Source: Heterodera schachtii (lineage: Eukaryota > Nematoda > Chromadorea > Rhabditida > Heteroderidae). Taken from it: 64,000 nucleotides of DNA. Below are positions 33,021-44,500 of this stretch, in pieces (the first letter of the stretch is position 1; each line of letters opens with the position of its first letter). The stretch is from contig SIJG01000013.1 in assembly GCA_023374025.1 (NCBI GenBank), positions 1,000,602-1,064,601 on the forward strand. The letters are read 5' to 3'. The notes beneath the pieces were generated by a model. The model was given only the letters and a program-made list of their open reading frames with translations, did not search any database and was not told the DNA's origin. A program made the position numbers and the translations under genes.

Positions 33021-33092
33021 TGTAGCACAACGGGCTCGAACCCCCGCCCTTTGTCCCTTTACTGTCTTACAAAAACCACTGAGCCACACATG
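33021..33092 (-). ncRNA. tRNA-like sequence, probably a SINE or pseudo-tRNA
   Basis: The minus strand shows a good A box (TGGCTCAGTGG) and B box (GGTTCGAGCCC) at tRNA-like spacing. The acceptor-stem halves (GCATGTG and the 3' TGCTACA region) do not pair properly and no convincing anticodon loop can be drawn. It is therefore more likely a tRNA-derived retroelement head or tRNA pseudogene than a working tRNA. Confidence 0.4.
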
Positions 33093-33211
33093 CAAATCTT
33101 TTTTGGTACAGCAGCTCAGTTTCCGGACGCTGTGTGAAGTAACCAAAGTGCACACAAACTACCAATCTTCAAAGCAAGCATTGGCGAGACGATACTGAAG
33201 AGCATTTAAAT

Positions 33212-36028
33212 CAGGGGTGCGATTTACCCTGGAAACCGGGCATTTGCCCGGTTTTGGTGGTCCGTGCCCGGTTTTTGCCCGGTTTTTAAAGTTGCCCGGT
33301 TTTTGCCCGGTTTTTGGGTTTTTGCCCGGTTTTCCTGTTTCCACTTATTTATTTGAATTTCATTAAACATTTTGCCAAGATTAATAAACTAAAACTTAAT
33401 TTTTCATTGTTAAGTAATTAAAAATTTCAACGTTGTTCTTCAGTCCCTATTTTAGCATAATGTCACAAAAATCTATTTCTGATTTCATTTCCAAAGTTAC
33501 ATTTCAACAATCATCTTCAACTCAAAATTTCGATGAACAAATTTCAAGTGCTGAGGAAGCAATTTCTGATTTAGCCGTTTCAATCTCGAGTGATGAGTTT
33601 GGGGTGAATTTTAACGAATGTACTTTTGTAATTATTTAATTTTAGGTCACTTCTCCAAAAAGGAAAAAATATTCTCACAAAAAGCCTGGTGGGGGACTAT
33701 CCAATTATGATGCTAAATATACGGAGAAATACAAGGCCGATTCCATCCAAAAAAGCAACAAAGGAAATAACAAATTTTTTTGCAAAGCGTGTGACCAAAA
33801 TTACAAGTTACACAAAATGGGCGAAAAAATAATCACGGACCACATCAAAACGACCAAACAAAAAATAATTTGGCGGAATTTAACAGAAGCGTGCCTTTGA
33901 CCGATTTTGTCAAACAAAAATCGGTAATTAATTTCTGGACTCAACAAATAATCTAATTCAATATGATTAAGGCTTCTGAAGAGAAATGATGTCTCGCAGC
34001 AGAATTAACACTGGCCTACCATTGCGCGCGTCACAATTTCTCAATGAGTTCCGCGAATTGTTCATCCGATCTTTTTGGTGTGGTTTTTTCTGCCGATCCA
34101 GCAGCAATTGAATTTGCATCGAAACGGGACAAAACAACGGCATTAATTCGGGGTGTGTACAAATTCTTGTTCCGAGAAAAACAAATTTTTAAGGAGTGCT
34201 CAGCCCACATTTTTTAAACAATCTTTTGGATGAGATCAAAGAAACTAGGCGCTTTTCGATCGGGATTGACTCAACGTCAATGGACAACATTCGTTATTAC
34301 GCAATTGTGATCAGGTAAAGTCTTTTTAGAGGTCATCAAAAAACATTGAAAGACATTTGCAGATTTTGGCACGAAGAGACAAAAACAGGCATTCTTGAAG
34401 TGTGTTCCGAGACAAGTGAAAAAGCCGTCGACATGGAAGCGTTGCTGACGAGTTTGTTGGACCGCTGTGGACTCCCTTTGGCTCATCTTGTGTCCCTGTG
34501 TGCCGATAATACAACCGCAAATTTTGGTGGTCGAGAGCGGAGAGGACGAAACAATCTTTTTCATTTTCTGACCCAAAGTGGGTATTAAGTTTCATTTTAA
34601 GCTTTATCGACTTTTAGAAAAGACAAATCTTGTTGGCATTGGCTGTTCAAGCCACATTTGCAACAACGCAATTGGTTACGCGGTTGAAAAATGTGACTAC
34701 GACGTCCGTAATTTTTCGCGCACAATAGCTGATCACTTTTCCAATCACCCGGGGCGCTGGGAATTGTTTCAAGAAGTGGCCGCCGAAGAAAATGTGATAA
34801 TTTTTGGCATTGAGACGTAAAATCCCCGGTAATTTAAGGTTATTGTTCACATTTTTCCCGCCTATACTGCGATACGATGGATGTCTTTGGGAAGGACATT
34901 CAAACGGATTCGCGAAATGTGGACTGTACTTGAAAAGTACTTCCGATCACTGAGAGACCGAGATTGTCCCAAATTTCTTCGTCAAATTTTTGATGATGAA
35001 TTGACGCCACGATCAGAAGAATGGAAAGTGGTTGTGTGTTTTATGTGTTTTGCCTTCGATCAGTTCAATCAATTGAATGTTAGTAGCCAGGTAGTACTAA
35101 GTACTTATAAAATTACTAGGTTAATTTTTATAAATTCAGAAACCGACACTTCCGTTTCCCATTTTGGCCAAACAAATTAAAACATTAAAGGCGAAGCTGG
35201 AACTGTCATTGAATGAGGAATTTTATGGGGAAGAGACCAGTGAACTTTTGAGACAACTGGAAAATGATGGCGCGATTTATCAAAAAAACAAATTAAAGGC
35301 TGCCTTTAAGGTGTTTTTTTTATTAATTATTTGTTTTAGCTTTGATTTTTCAGCAATTTTACGAGGACGCACCTGAGTATTTGGGCAATTGGTCACGCCA
35401 ATTCTCTGAGATGGATGAAGTGATCGGAGACTGGGTCATTTTCGAGTCTGAACCAACATCAGAAAAAGTTCGAAAGGCGTATAGGCATTTTTGTGGGACG
35501 ACAGCTGATGAAATGGATGCTTTGTTTGGGGAAATCGCTGAGTTGAAACAAACACTGAAGGAGCTCGAGGGCGACCGGTTCAACAGGAAAAACGTGGATG
35601 AAAAATGGGCGGCTATTTTCAAAAACCCCAATTTTGTCCTGCTAAAATCACTAGTCTCTGCAATTCTGTCAATTTTCCCTTCTAATGCGTTTTGTGAATC
35701 AGTCTTTTCTGTTCTGAAGAACATCAAAACGGACGAGAGGAATAGTATTGGCATACCTTTGTTGAATTCTCTTATTTCAATCAAATTCAATTCAAAAATT
35801 TCGTGCCTAAATGTTCACAATTATTTTCTTTCATTGCCAAACTTGCTCAAACAGGTGAAAAGTGGTGATAAATATGTTGTTTAAATGTTTTTACGTTGTT
35901 ATACATTGAATTATTGGCTAAAAAAATATGCCCGGTTTTTTGCCCGGTTTTTGAAAATTTTTGCCCGGTTTTTGCCCGGTTTTTTAACTCGTGCGCCCGG
36001 TTTTTGGGTTTTGCCGATCGCACCCCTG
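33212..36028 (+). mobile_element. hAT DNA transposon (decayed, with transposase)
   Basis: A 2817-bp element with perfect 12-bp inverted ends CAGGGGTGCGAT and ATCGCACCCCTG, flanked by exact 8-bp target duplications ATTTAAAT (33204-33211 and 36029-36036). Both subterminal regions carry tandem TTGCCCGGTTTT motifs in inverted orientation (33240-33335 and 35928-36010). The transposase remains lie between them. The element is inserted in the foldback element at 32194-36399. Confidence 0.95.
33460..35884 (+). pseudogene. hAT-family transposase, disrupted
   Basis: Start at 33460 (MSQKSISDFISK). Exon 1 33460-33603, 42-bp intron, exon 2 from 33646 with a C2H2/BED-like finger (FFCKACDQNYKLH, then a His ahead of IKTTK). 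Near 33855 an A-run switches frame and the frame stops; further frame breaks lie near 33985 and in a T-run near 34212. Later blocks are recognisable: SADPAAIEFASKRDKTTA, IGIDSTSMDNIRYYAI, LCADNTTANFGG, CSSHICNNAIGYAVEK, and a C-terminal hAT dimerisation-type segment (AILSIFPSNAFCESVFSVLK) ending at 35884. Several short introns are plausible. The gene was once complete but has at least three lesions, so the element is not autonomous now. Confidence 0.85.
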
Positions 36029-36662
36029 ATTTAAATTCAGAACGAGTAGTATGGAAGTGATCAGAAGCCGAGCTACGACTATAAATCAACTTATTTTATT
36101 GTGATGTTGCATGCTTGATTCTTTAATTAAGCGTTTTAAGCTGGTTAGAGCCTTCAGCAAGCTCTTTTAAATTAAATAATCAAATATAAAAATGTAAAAA
36201 AAGTTTGAAAAGTTAGATGAAAATTATTAAAAGTCATTGAACAAAAATAATGGGTGAAATGTGTCAAGATAATAAATATTTTGTATAATTAATTTGAAAA
36301 AAATAATAATTTGGCGTTTCGTTGGCCGCAAATGTCCGATTCCCAGCAGGCCGCAAATGTCCGGGCCGAAAATGTCCGGACCGCAAATGTCTTAACACGC
36401 CTCTGGCTACGCCCTTTGTCAACAGTGAGCTTCACTGCCGAAACCTTCAGAAATTTTTGATTTGCAATTGCAAAAACAACCGATAAAATTTATGAGGAAT
36501 AAAATTTTTTTTTTATTAATTTGCACCCCTAATTTTCAAGTTTTTTGTGCATATTTTGCGATTTTTGTGCATATTTGGTGCATATTTCACGAATTTTATT
36601 TGCATATTTATGCGCATATATTGGCCATTTTTCGTGCATTTTTTTGCATCCCTGCTAATCAC

Positions 36663-37290
36663 TAGGGTTATAAGTTGTATGCACTAAAAAATGCCAAATA
36701 TGCGCATAAAATATACACTAAAATCCCCCAAATATGCCCTAAAAACCCGAAAAATGCCTAAATATGCACTAAAATATGCCTTAAAAACTGCCAAAAAATG
36801 GCTTTTAACCCTCAAAAAATGCCAAAAATTGTGTAAAAATTAAGAATTGACTTTAAATACACCAAAACAATGGCTAAGGAGCATTTTTAATTTATATATG
36901 CAATTCCGAATTTTTTAAATTGCTAAAACTAAATGAAATTTTTTATATAAATAAATTTTTACCGAATGTTTTTACAAAAAACTCAGACTTTTTCAATTTT
37001 TGGAGGTGTATTTTTTTAAATTCACAAAAAGTCGATCCTTAAGGGTGTATTTTTCACATTTTTTTGCATTTTTCTTATGAAAATTTGCCAAAAATGGCCG
37101 AAATATCCTCTTAAAAACGCAAAAATGGCAAAATATGCATTATTCTCGAAAACCCCAAAAATATGCTTTTATGTGCACTAAAAACTTTCACCAAATCAAA
37201 AAATTTTAACGCAGAAATGCTTTTTTTGAGCCCCTTTCTTCATAGCATATGCGCAGAAAAAATATGCTAAATCTACAATTTATAACCCTA
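36663..37290. mobile_element. Small hAT-like element, TAGGGTTATAA ends
   Basis: 628 bp. Starts TAGGGTTATAAGTTGTATGC and ends CTACAATTTATAACCCTA, inverted ends. It is flanked by perfect 8-bp duplications CTAATCAC (36655-36662 and 37291-37298). The interior consists of AT-rich AAAATGCC and AATATGC phrases; non-coding. Confidence 0.92.
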
Positions 37291-37309
37291 CTAATCACGA
37301 ATCAAAAGT

Positions 37310-37464
37310 AGAGTTGTACGGGACCGGGAATTTTGAGATAAACCGGGACCGGGACTTTTTGGCTGGGAAAGGGACTTTTCCCGGTCCCGAACTGCTCAAA
37401 ACCGGGATTTAGGTACTCAGTTGTACGTTTTTTTCAGTATCAGGTCCCGGTCCCCTACAACTCT
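37310..37464. mobile_element. Short inverted-repeat element, AGAGTTGTA ends
   Basis: 155 bp. Begins AGAGTTGTACGGGACCGGGA and ends TCCCGGTCCCCTACAACTCT, almost exact inverted repeats, with CGGGACCGGGA and TTCCCGGTCCCG arms inside. The flanks AATCAAAA and AATCAAGG suggest an imperfect 8-bp target duplication, offset slightly on the left. Confidence 0.65.
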
Positions 37465-37479
37465 AATCAAGGGCATTAG

Positions 37480-37640
37480 ACAAAGCTTCTAAACATGTTA
37501 AGCTTCGAATGATATCAAAAATGTTGGATTTGGATGACTAAGAAAAAAGTTATAGAAAGTTATATTGGAAAAACATGCTGGCGCCCAAACGCCAGCGCCC
37601 AAACGGCCGCGCCCAAACGCCAGCGCCCAAACGCAGTGGA
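37480..37640. mobile_element. Single end of the GCGCCCAAACG foldback family
   Basis: Contains GTTATATTGGAAAAACATGC followed by four to five GCGCCCAAACGCC units (37580-37635), matching the inner arms of the foldback element at 31110-31740. No opposite arm is visible, so the copy is truncated. Confidence 0.65.
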
Positions 37641-37788
37641 CCCTTTATTTAGTGTAAATTTCAAAAAAAAAAATCATGTTTTCCGTTGGTTTTTCCATTT
37701 TCACACCAAAAAAATGTTGGAGTAATAAAAACGAGTTGGGTCAAAAAAGAGTAGGGTTAAAAACGAGTTGGGTGTCGCCGATGATCAG

Positions 37789-38413
37789 TAGGGCTGCGAC
37801 TTTTAGTACCAAAAATCCCAAAATAATTAACTAAAATAGTGAGTAAAAATGCCAAAAGGTGATAAAATAGTGCCAAAAATTCCGAAATAGTGACAAATAA
37901 TGACATTATTTTCAGCCAAAAATTGAGCCAAAATAATTTTTATTCACTGGTTGCAGTTGCAAATGAGTAGGACTGGGATTTTTAAGGGCAAAAAATCCAA
38001 AATAGGTACCTAAAAAATAATTTTTAAAATTAAAATTTTTGCAAAGAAAGTATTTTGTGAAAAATTTTTCATTTCTTAGGAGTGATTTTTGAAAATTTTT
38101 TATGTCGATTCTTAGGGGTATATTTTTTGAAAAAATTTTTTAGGTCGATTCATAGGGGTGTATTATTTGGTTTTATTGCATTTTTGTTGAGAAATTTCCC
38201 CAAAAAATGTCGAAACAGTGAAAAAATAGTGACAAAATGCCAAAATAGTGATTTTTAACTATTTTAGTGACGAAGTCGCCAAAATAGTGATTTCTAGTGA
38301 ACGATAATGACATCAGAATCGAAAATTTTTAATGCAGAAATGCGTTTTTTGAACTCCTTTCTTCAAAACAATTGAGCAAAAAATTTAGTTAAAACCTAAA
38401 ATTCACAGCCCTA
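37789..38413. mobile_element. Small hAT-like element, TAGGGCTG ends
   Basis: 625 bp. Begins TAGGGCTGCGACTTTTAGTA and ends AAAATTCACAGCCCTA, flanked by perfect 8-bp duplications ATGATCAG (37781-37788 and 38414-38421). Related to the TAGGGCT elements at 1255, 5920, 10312 and 14981. It lies about 100 bp upstream of the F-box gene start. Confidence 0.92.
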
Positions 38414-38512
38414 ATGATCAGCCTCCATTTTTGTTTGTCATATCAAAAAATCATTTTATACAAAAATTTACAGGGAAAACAAAATTATTGTCATAAATTG
38501 ATTGTGCAAAGG

Positions 38513-41500
38513 ATGGATCATTTGCATTCGGACCGTGTGTTCCAACGGCAGGTCTGAAAAACAGAAAAAAAAAAAATTTTTTTTTAATTTTTCGCCCAAT
38601 TTAGGCAACCTTCAAAATGTTGCGTCGGCTGCATGAACAGAACCTGGAGAACAGAGGCCTCAACAACCTGTCGGAGGCCTTTCAAAACTTTGTTACGCGT
38701 GCCAAATTTTTCAGCATAGGCCGACTTCGGTATCGTAAAATTGGCAAAAAAAAAACGGAAATTTATAATTTCATGGGAATTGCCAATGTCCTGAATTCTT
38801 AGGGTCTATTTGTATATGAAAAAGCATTTTGTAATCTACCTATTTTATGAGTCCAATTTTTTGAACCATCATTTTTTCTTGGTTGCTCAAGGTCCTCATT
38901 ATTAGCTCCAATCTGAAACAGTGTTAACCAATTCTTTCCAGCAAATCAGCGCCCGAAAAACCAAATTACTCCATTTTGGCAAAAAAAAAAAAACTAACAA
39001 TGGGGTAGTACAGCACTTGGCACTAACGTTTCCGGCGGCGCTTACGATTTCAAATTTGGGCCGAATTTGGACCCTTGGCCACCACCCGTTTATTTGTTCG
39101 CCAATCTGTTTTTCTAAAGAAAATTTGGTGCTTATGCAGTTTACGGGATACTTTTAACATACATTTTCAAATGCCTATAAATGTGTTTTTGAAATTAATG
39201 AAAATAAGTTTTAAGGGGTTTTTGAGGTCGCTGATCACGAATTCGGGCTCAGATCAGCGCCACCGATCATTACCTGAGCTGTACAGGGACAAAGAATTGA
39301 TTGGATTCCTGTACCAATCCATAAGGGTACCATTCATACAAATTTCGAATTTTATGCTTCCTGTACCAAGGTTACCCTCATAGGCAAGATGCCAATGAGG
39401 AGATATCATCCATACAAATTTTATTTTTGTTCTAGTTCGGGTCAGGGGTTCGAAATTGGCAAAAATGGGTGTTGTATTCGTGATCAGCGAACTCAAAAAT
39501 CCCTTAAAACTTATTTTCATTAATTTCAAAAACATATTTATAGGCATTTGAAAATGTATGTTAAAAGTATCCCGTAAACTGCATAAGTACCGAAAATTTA
39601 ATTGTTTTAGGCGCAATTGGTCACATTCGGCTGTTGAATTTATGAAGTATCGACGACTTTTGCCCATGCTTGTCGGGGATGAACATGATCCGGGCAGTGT
39701 GTTTGATGGTTTGTGAATTTTGGATTTTTTGAAAATTTTAAAATTTTCCCAAATCGTTAAAAATTGCAAAAGGAAGAACCTCTGACTCAACTCCAAAAAA
39801 ACAACAACAAAATGGCATTTTAGGAAAAATTAAGTTTCGGCGTAATAAATTTTCATCAAAATTGAAAAAGCAAAAAGTCGCCCAAAATCAGATTTTGATG
39901 TTTTTTTTTAATTTGATGCTTTTAATCTTTTTGAAAGTAAAGCAATTCGAAATGGTTGTCCGAAACATGTTCGTCGAATCCAAAACTTCCGCAATTTTTT
40001 TTTTTGCTGACAATCAACTTTTTTTTTTTAAATAGCGCCGGTTTTTTTTTATTTCAATCAGATTTTTTAAATTTTTCTGTTCTACTCGTCGTCGTTAACT
40101 GAATTTATTTGCCTTTCTTGGATATATATTTCAAAAATTTGAAATTTTTTTTTCAGATTTTGACGAATTTTCCGTTGCCGACCCGGTCTGTTCCTCCTCA
40201 TCAGTTGCTGCTGCTTCGGATGGCCTTTTCGGCTTGAAACCATTCAGTGACCGTCGTCCCAACAACAACAACAACAACGCGTTGTCGTCGTCGTCGTCCG
40301 CTGCCGTTGCGGAGGATTTGCGCAAAATTTTTGTCAAAAATGTGTCCGCACGGGCCACCAAGAGTCAACTGCTCAGTTTTTTCAGCAAATTTGGCCAGGT
40401 TTTTGTTTTTGAATGTTGTATCTTGAAGGAAAAAAAAATTGTACTAATTTTTTAATTGAAACAAAAACCATTAAAAAATTTTCGTTCGGAATTTGCCACA
40501 ATTTGCGCCATTCCCTTATTTCCTCAATATACTCCTTGCGTGAGAACAAATATTTGTGCAATTTTGCGCACCATTGTGATCAAAAAAAAAAAAAAAAATT
40601 CAAATCCAGGCCCCAAAACCGAAAAGTACCACGAGCTGCTCCAGGCATGGGGTTTTCCTGAGTTTGGGGTTTTCCAGAAATCCAAACCCGTGGCGCCAAA
40701 CATGAATGAATCCCTGGCCCAGACTTTTTTTTACAAAACAAAACACCATAAATCCAATTTATTCGCACATTTTTTCATTCCTCGTCCCCGGGGGCCCTCG
40801 GGCAACAAAATTTCTTTTTTTGTTGCCGAATAATTTTTTTTTATTAAGGTGCTGAATTGTCAAATTCCGAGTGAAAAGCGTCGTCTTGAAACCTCGATGT
40901 ACGCAACGCTGCCAAAACATCCGAAGAAATGGCACGGCACTTGCACCGTCACATTTAAGTAGTATGAATACCCCGTTTTGAATTTTAATTTTAAATTTGA
41001 TAGGTCCGCCCTTTCCGCAACAAAGGCAAAACTCGCGTCGTCCGACGAATTGTTGTTCTACGGGCAGCAAATGCATTTAGTTTCGGTATTTTTTAAAATG
41101 GATTTTGATGGGAATTAAAAAAGGGAATTTTTAAAATTTTTTGTCCTCTTCCCCGATTCATTTGATTTTTAAAATCGTGCCACAAATAGTGGCCTATATT
41201 AAAAAAAAAATTTTAATTTAGAACTTTTAGAAAAAAGTCCTACACCAAATTTTCTGATGAATTTTGAAAAATTTTCTAGCGATTCTCGAAATTTATCAAG
41301 TTTTTCATAAAAAATTGTTTTTTTTTTCTTGAAAAACAACAATAAAATTGGAAAGAGGGCAAATTTGATGTTTTTTTTCCCGATCCGTAAATTCCTGAAA
41401 ACCTTTTTTGTCACAGAATACTTTCCGCCAATGGTGGTGGCGGTGGTTTTGGCGGTGTCTTTCGTCGTCGTGCAGGCTCAACAACATCGCAGCAACAGCT

Positions 41501-44500
41501 CAGCCCAAGAGATCAGCAACAATTGCAGCAAGTTCAGCAGCGTTCCACGACCGCGGAACCGGCAGGTTGTGCCAAAAAAAAAAGGGAATTTTGTCAAAAA
41601 AAAAAATTACTGGCTCTAATAACGCAAGAGTCCAATGTGTCTTTTAATGCAATTAGAGGAGAGGATTATTACAATGGGTTGGTGTGATGCCGGACAATAT
41701 ATCCAGGATTATCTTTGTTCCCGTCCACCAAAATTTAAAAAAAAAATTGTTGGTTAAGCTGGTGCCAGCAACACATTGTCGCGCACTTCGTCGGGAAGTT
41801 CACTCAACTCTACAGTGTCCAACTCTTCTGTCATGGTTAATTTATTCCGCTGTACTAGTTTTTCTTGAAAAATTTATCATTTTTTTTTTGCCATAAACCC
41901 AAAAAAAAAAATTTTTTTTCTCCGTTTTTCCTTTGATTTGGGTTTTAAAATTTGAAATTTCAAGACTTTGGCTTCCAATCAATGCCTTTTCAATTTGTCC
42001 GAACTGCCTGAACGTGCGTTGGTTCTGCTGCTTCACCATGTTGGGCCCATTGATCGCATTCGACTGGAAAGAGTTTGGAAAATGTCATTACAAAAGAGAA
42101 AAAAAAACAAAAAATTTTAGGTCTCCAAGGGTTGGCTGGAGGCTTGCGCCAGCGCTTGGCTTAAAACTGATCGGCTCATGTTTGGCGAAGACAATGATTT
42201 GGTAGGATGGAGGGATTCTTTAAATGTGGATGTATCGAAAGATACCAAGAAAACAATGTTTAAATTGCTTATTAATTCAAATAAAAAAAATTACCAAATA
42301 TTTTTAGGCTAAAAATGCAAAGGAATTACAACATTTTGGATTCTGTCTTTGACTTTTCATTTGGTCAATAAATTCTGAACTTGGCCAAAATAATAAATTT
42401 TCATTTCGTTTTGATAATTTTAACTGAAGTCAGGCCCGTAGCCAGGGGGTAAGGGGAAAACCCCCCCCCCCCTCCGAAATGAAAAAATTTTCAAGAAAAA
42501 TGGACAGTTTTTTGAAAATTTTGCACAATTTTGTGCATTTTAAACCGGAAAATTATTTCTTTCGAATGCCTGTTATGATACATTCAATAAATTTTTATTT
42601 AAAAACAAGAAAAAAAAAAATTAAAAAGCGCCCTTTTTAATGTTCAATGATTTAATATGTGTGAATTTTAATTATTATTGCCTTTGCCAGGTCCGTTTCT
42701 TTGGCACTCGTCGTCCCCTGCGGCACATGCATTTGAGTTGCATTGTTCGACGCTGTGGCACCACCCTCAGAGCGCTCAGTTTGGCGGGTGTTAACCATCT
42801 GTTGGAGGACCGAGCGCTGATTGAACTCGGCAATTTGTGCCCTAATCTTGAGGAGGTGTGGGAGCAGTGGGAATTTTTTAATTTTTTTTCAAGAAAAAAT
42901 CTTATGTCGGAAAATGCATATGATTAATATATACCATTGGATAGAGCAGGGTCGACTTTTATTGTTCAATACTACTCCCGTAGAAAGAAACAAAAAAGTT
43001 ATTAAGTTTTGGCTGTGTTTTCACTTGGAATTGGTGTCTCAGTTGGTTAAATTTCCATTTTTGGATCTCGGGTTCAAATCCAACATAAAAATCAATAAAT
43101 TTTAATTAATGTATAATATACCTAACTAAATATTCAAAAAATCGGTGGTTCCCTTGTTAGAAATTTTTTTTACGAAAATTTTAAGAAAAAAAATTTAAAT
43201 ATTTTAAACGAAATTTTTCATAGGAGAATTTTCATTTTTTTTTATAAATTTTAATTAATGTATAAAAATTTTTTTACGAAAATTTTAAGAAAAAAAAATT
43301 GAAAAATTTTGAACGATTTTTTCATGGGAGAATTTTCATTTTTTATATTTTTTTTTCGTCCAGATCGATTTGTCCGGTGTTGTTGCATCGCCCGAAGCAT
43401 TGCGCGTTCTGACCGAGGTCGAGTTTCTTAAAATATACGGGCATAACCCCCAAAATAGGAAGCCCACTCGACCCAAAATGTCATTTTAAATGTCGACAGA
43501 TTTTCGTCCATTTTTCAGTCATTGCCCTGCTTGCACTCGATTGCATACCGTGAAATGGTGCACACCAATGAGCGCGCCTTTTGGTTTCTGTTCAAAGCGG
43601 TCGCGCAGCACATGCGTGTGGTGGACCTGCGCGGATGCACGCGACTCCGCGGACGTTTCTTCAAGCTGTTCGGCAACCGATTGGAGGAGGTATATGATGT
43701 CTTTTGAAATAAAAAAACAAACACCTAATTAAAATTGGATCGAATTTTTAAATCCATTCAAAATGGGTTTAAAAAAACAAAATTTGATTTCTCCTTGTCC
43801 CGGCTAAAAAAAAGTTTTTTTTATTACAAAAAACAGTAATTCACCATAAAATTTTGAAAAATCGCTAGAAAACTCATAAAAAAATTTTTTTGAAATTTAA
43901 AAAAATAAATTCGGGGGGCGGGGGCAGCTGCTCCCTAACACACAAATTTAGGTGTTGTTGGACGGATGTCGCCTGATCGACGACCAACTTGTTGAGGACC
44001 TGTGCAACCATTGCTGCTGCCTGCGCACACTGAAGTTGGACGGATGCGGTCGGCTCAGTGAGGACAGTTTGAGCCTGATTTCACGCCATCTCAAGGAGCT
44101 AGGCAAGTCGGAGGGGGGGTGAGGGAGGGGGGTACACCCCAAAAGGTCGCCACCCGCAAAAAAAATAAATAAAAATTTTCCAAAATTTCAAGAATCGAGG
44201 TTAGGTTAGTTAGGTAATTAAACCTTTTTTGATATTTTTCTGATTTTTTCGAAAATTAGAAGAGGCGACGCCATGGTCCTGCTCCGGCGGGAGGGGGAGA
44301 AACAAAATTTCAGAAAAAAGCCATTCCAGGAATTTCGGAAATTTAAAAAAAAAAAATTTTTTTTTTGTTTTCCTACTTATTTGGCTGACTCTAAAAAAAA
44401 GTTAGGGGCAAAAAAGCATCGTTTTTGTCATTTATTTTGTATTATCATATATTTGGTTCAAATTTATGCCTCCGTTTTTCATTTTTTTTTTACCCCCCCC

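Larger units (their letters stand above)
32194..36399. mobile_element. Foldback element with GGACATTTGCGG terminal arrays
   Basis: Long inverted terminal repeats of about 240-260 bp (left copy about 32330-32572, right copy about 36144-36395). They include GGACATTTGCGGCCTGCTGG at the outside and GAGCTTGCTGAAGGCTC at the inside. The left terminus carries extra copies of the 12-bp GGACATTTGCGG motif from 32205. The element is flanked by the direct repeat CCTCTGGC (32186-32193 and 36400-36407). Without the nested hAT element it would be about 1.4 kb with no gene, so it is non-autonomous. Confidence 0.85.
31888..36418. mobile_element. Outermost small element, interrupted by the foldback element
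   Basis: Left end CAAGGGCGTAGGCAGGGG (31888) and right end CTGGCTACGCCCTTTG (36403-36418) are inverted relative to each other. CAACAG occurs just outside both ends. The left part (31888-32193) includes TCAGCCCCCCC near its right end. The element is split by the insertion at 32194-36399. A related opening, CCCGTAGCCAGGGGG, occurs at 42434. Confidence 0.6.
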
